A DNA stretch of 64,000 bases, taken from positions 372,001-436,000 of the forward strand of contig NZ_JBBCJO010000012.1 of assembly GCF_037190085.1 (NCBI RefSeq). Reading direction: 5' to 3'. Source of the stretch: Gemmatimonas aurantiaca (GTDB taxonomy: Bacteria; Gemmatimonadota; Gemmatimonadetes; Gemmatimonadales; Gemmatimonadaceae). The first letter of the stretch is position 1, and the number at the start of each line of letters is the position of its first letter. The notes under the pieces are model-generated. The model worked only from the letters and a program-made list of their open reading frames with translations, did not search any database and had not been told where the DNA came from. Shown here in pieces: positions 62,629 to 64,000 of this stretch. The translations under genes and the position numbers were made by a program.

Positions 62629-63666
62629 TCAGAGCGGAATGAAAGCGGCGAGCAGTCGATACGCCAGCGCGGCCATCACCGCACTCGCCGGGATCGTGAT
62701 GACCCACGCCCACACGATCCGACCGGCCAACCCCCAGCGAACGGCCGACAGCCGGTTGGTGGCACCGACGCCGACGATCGCGCCGGTGATGGTGTGCGTC
62801 GTGCTCACCGGAATACCCAGCTTCGACGCCGCCAGAATGACCAGCGCGCCGCCGGTTTCGGCGCAGAATCCACCCACCGGACGCAGTTTCGTGATGCGCG
62901 TGCCCATCGTATGCACGATACGCCAGCCACCAAAAAGCGTTCCCAGGGAGATCATGGTGTACGCACTGAGCTCCACCCAGATGGGGATGTGATCCAGTGT
63001 CGTGACATGCAGATGCGCCAGCAGACCGGTTTCGTTGGCGAAGGCCGACTGCGTGGCCACGAGCAGACCGACGATGATCCCCATCGTCTTCTGCGCGTCA
63101 TTGCCGCCATGGGCGAGCGAGAGCAGTGCGGAACTGGTCAACTGCAAGACGCGGAATGCCTTCTCCGCGCGCGCGTTCGCCACCCGCCGGAAGAGATTGA
63201 AGACGAGCACCATGAGCAGAAAGCCCATGAGCGCCCCCAGTATCGGCGACAGCGCGATCGCCGACAGCGTCTCGATCCACTTCTTGCCCCACAGCAGCGC
63301 CGCGAAGCCCGCCTTGGCCACGGCCGCGCCGGCATACCCCCCGATCAGCGCATGGGAAGAACTCGACGGAATACCGAACCACCAGGTGATCAGATTCCAC
63401 GTGATGGCGCCCAGCAATCCGCCCAGGATGACGTTGGCGTCGACCACGTTGAGGTCGATGAAACCGGCCGCCACCGACTTGGCCACGGCGGTGCCCACGA
63501 AGAACAACGCCGAGAAGTTGAACACGGCCGCCCAGATCACGGCGGCCAGAGGACTCAGGACCCGCGTACCGACGATCGTGGCGATCGAGTTGGCGGAGTC
63601 GTGGAATCCATTGATGAAATCGAACGCCAGCGCGATGGCGACGATGAGAACGACGAAAGTGACCAC
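62629..63666 (-). CDS. pit: inorganic phosphate transporter, PiT family
   Basis: Low-affinity, cation-coupled phosphate (metal-phosphate) importer in the inner membrane. The 345-residue protein has about ten membrane segments and both PiT signatures: FINGFHDSANSIATIVGTR at the N-terminus and LLSLAHGGNDAQKTMGII in the middle, plus IPVSTTHTITGAIVGVG. Starts at GTG 63666. It lies 12 bp downstream of the DUF47 gene and 25 bp upstream of ppk, so the three are probably one operon, opposite in strand to the pst operon. Confidence 0.96.
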   Translation of the reverse strand: MVTFVVLIVAIALAFDFINGFHDSANSIATIVGTRVLSPLAAVIWAAVFNFSALFFVGTAVAKSVAAGFIDLNVVDANVILGGLLGAITWNLITWWFGIPSSSSHALIGGYAGAAVAKAGFAALLWGKKWIETLSAIALSPILGALMGFLLMVLVFNLFRRVANARAEKAFRVLQLTSSALLSLAHGGNDAQKTMGIIVGLLVATQSAFANETGLLAHLHVTTLDHIPIWVELSAYTMISLGTLFGGWRIVHTMGTRITKLRPVGGFCAETGGALVILAASKLGIPVSTTHTITGAIVGVGATNRLSAVRWGLAGRIVWAWVITIPASAVMAALAYRLLAAFIPL

Positions 63667-63678
63667 GGGTCCCGCGGG

Positions 63679-64000
63679 TCAGCTGTTCTTGAGCGCGATA
63701 CTCTCGAGGACGTTCGACACGTCCTCACACTCGTCGATCGCCTCCTCGAGTGCGTCGAAGATCTCCTTCCATTTCAGCACCTCGATGGCCGGTTCCTCGC
63801 GATCGAAGAGCGTTCCCACCGCCTGCGCGTACAGCGCATCGCCTTCTTCCTCGAGCTGTTTGATGGCGCGGCCATGCTCCATCATGCGCTGGCGCTTGGT
63901 GACATCGCCCACCGCCGCCAGGATCTCCTTGCTGGCACGCACCAGCACATCGGCCATCTGCACCCCGCCGTCACGCGGAGCCGTCACGCGGAACATCGCC
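63679..64000 (-). CDS. DUF47 phosphate transport regulator (PhoU-like), C-terminal part, runs off window edge
   Basis: The last 107 or so residues of a PhoU-like helical protein; the family has about 205-215 residues, so the first half lies beyond base 64000. DVTKRQRMMEHGRAIKQLEEEGDALY and EVLKWKEIFDALEEAIDECEDVSNVLESIALKNS are the typical last helices. DUF47 genes are usual partners of PiT transporters and are thought to gate or regulate them. An in-frame ATG at 63996 is internal and not the start. Confidence 0.93.
   Translation of the reverse strand, partial: AMFRVTAPRDGGVQMADVLVRASKEILAAVGDVTKRQRMMEHGRAIKQLEEEGDALYAQAVGTLFDREEPAIEVLKWKEIFDALEEAIDECEDVSNVLESIALKNS

Overview
The window is GC-rich, gene-dense chromosomal DNA from a free-living, aerobic, Gram-negative bacterium. 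It most resembles the Gemmatimonadota (Gemmatimonas-like): many carboxypeptidase-regulatory/TonB-plug outer-membrane proteins, long periplasmic lipoproteins, PD40/tricorn S41 peptidases, a eukaryotic-type NADP isocitrate dehydrogenase and a Pst-PhoU-Ppx block. This assignment rests on protein character, not on a database search. I see no rRNA, tRNA, CRISPR array, prophage or insertion sequence.

Layout. 0-12 kb: the edge-truncated start of a SusC/RagA-type TonB receptor, a mono-haem cytochrome c, a secreted flavin amine oxidase, a tricorn-like protease, an alkaline-phosphatase-superfamily lipoprotein, then a three-gene cluster with two TonB-plug proteins that lack a beta-barrel, one of them fused to a TonB C-terminal domain. 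12-24 kb: icd, a CocE/NonD hydrolase, the rpsP-rimM-trmD-asparaginase-like operon, a gamma-glutamyltransferase, a DUF2911 protein and two D-aminoacylase-like amidohydrolases. 24-37 kb: a SulP permease with a beta-carbonic anhydrase, ffh, lon, a DUF445 protein convergently overlapping lon by 99 bp, a zinc-peptidase lipoprotein, prepilin peptidase, a SpoU-type methyltransferase and an M48 peptidase. 37-43 kb: a tightly coupled purine-nucleoside salvage operon (double 5'-nucleotidase, an 89-residue unknown, adenosine deaminase, purine nucleoside phosphorylase) with uridine kinase divergent to it. 43-64 kb: a phosphate region with a PhoB/PhoR-type pair, an orphan HicB-like protein, a class III sirtuin, a TonB receptor, a beta-helix-like lipoprotein, a second lipoprotein, pstS-pstC-pstA-pstB1-pstB2-phoU-ppx, and on the opposite strand DUF47-pit-ppk.

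How they work together. The last 20 kb can be read as one programme: outer-membrane capture (inferred), high-affinity ABC import with two ATPases, PhoU/PhoBR signalling, low-affinity Pit import with its DUF47 partner, and polyphosphate synthesis (Ppk) and breakdown (Ppx). The purine operon next to it releases phosphate and bases from nucleotides, so phosphate and nucleoside scavenging are neighbours.

Non-coding structure is a second theme. Spacers carry (i) two copies of a palindromic element between convergent genes, (ii) a roughly 290-bp giant palindrome with a half copy about 9 kb away, and (iii) short tandem arrays of 9-15 bp, mostly 10-11 bp, of unrelated sequence and mostly in 5' spacers. 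Several strong stem-loops act as likely terminators, and one stem-loop holds the ppk start codon in its loop.
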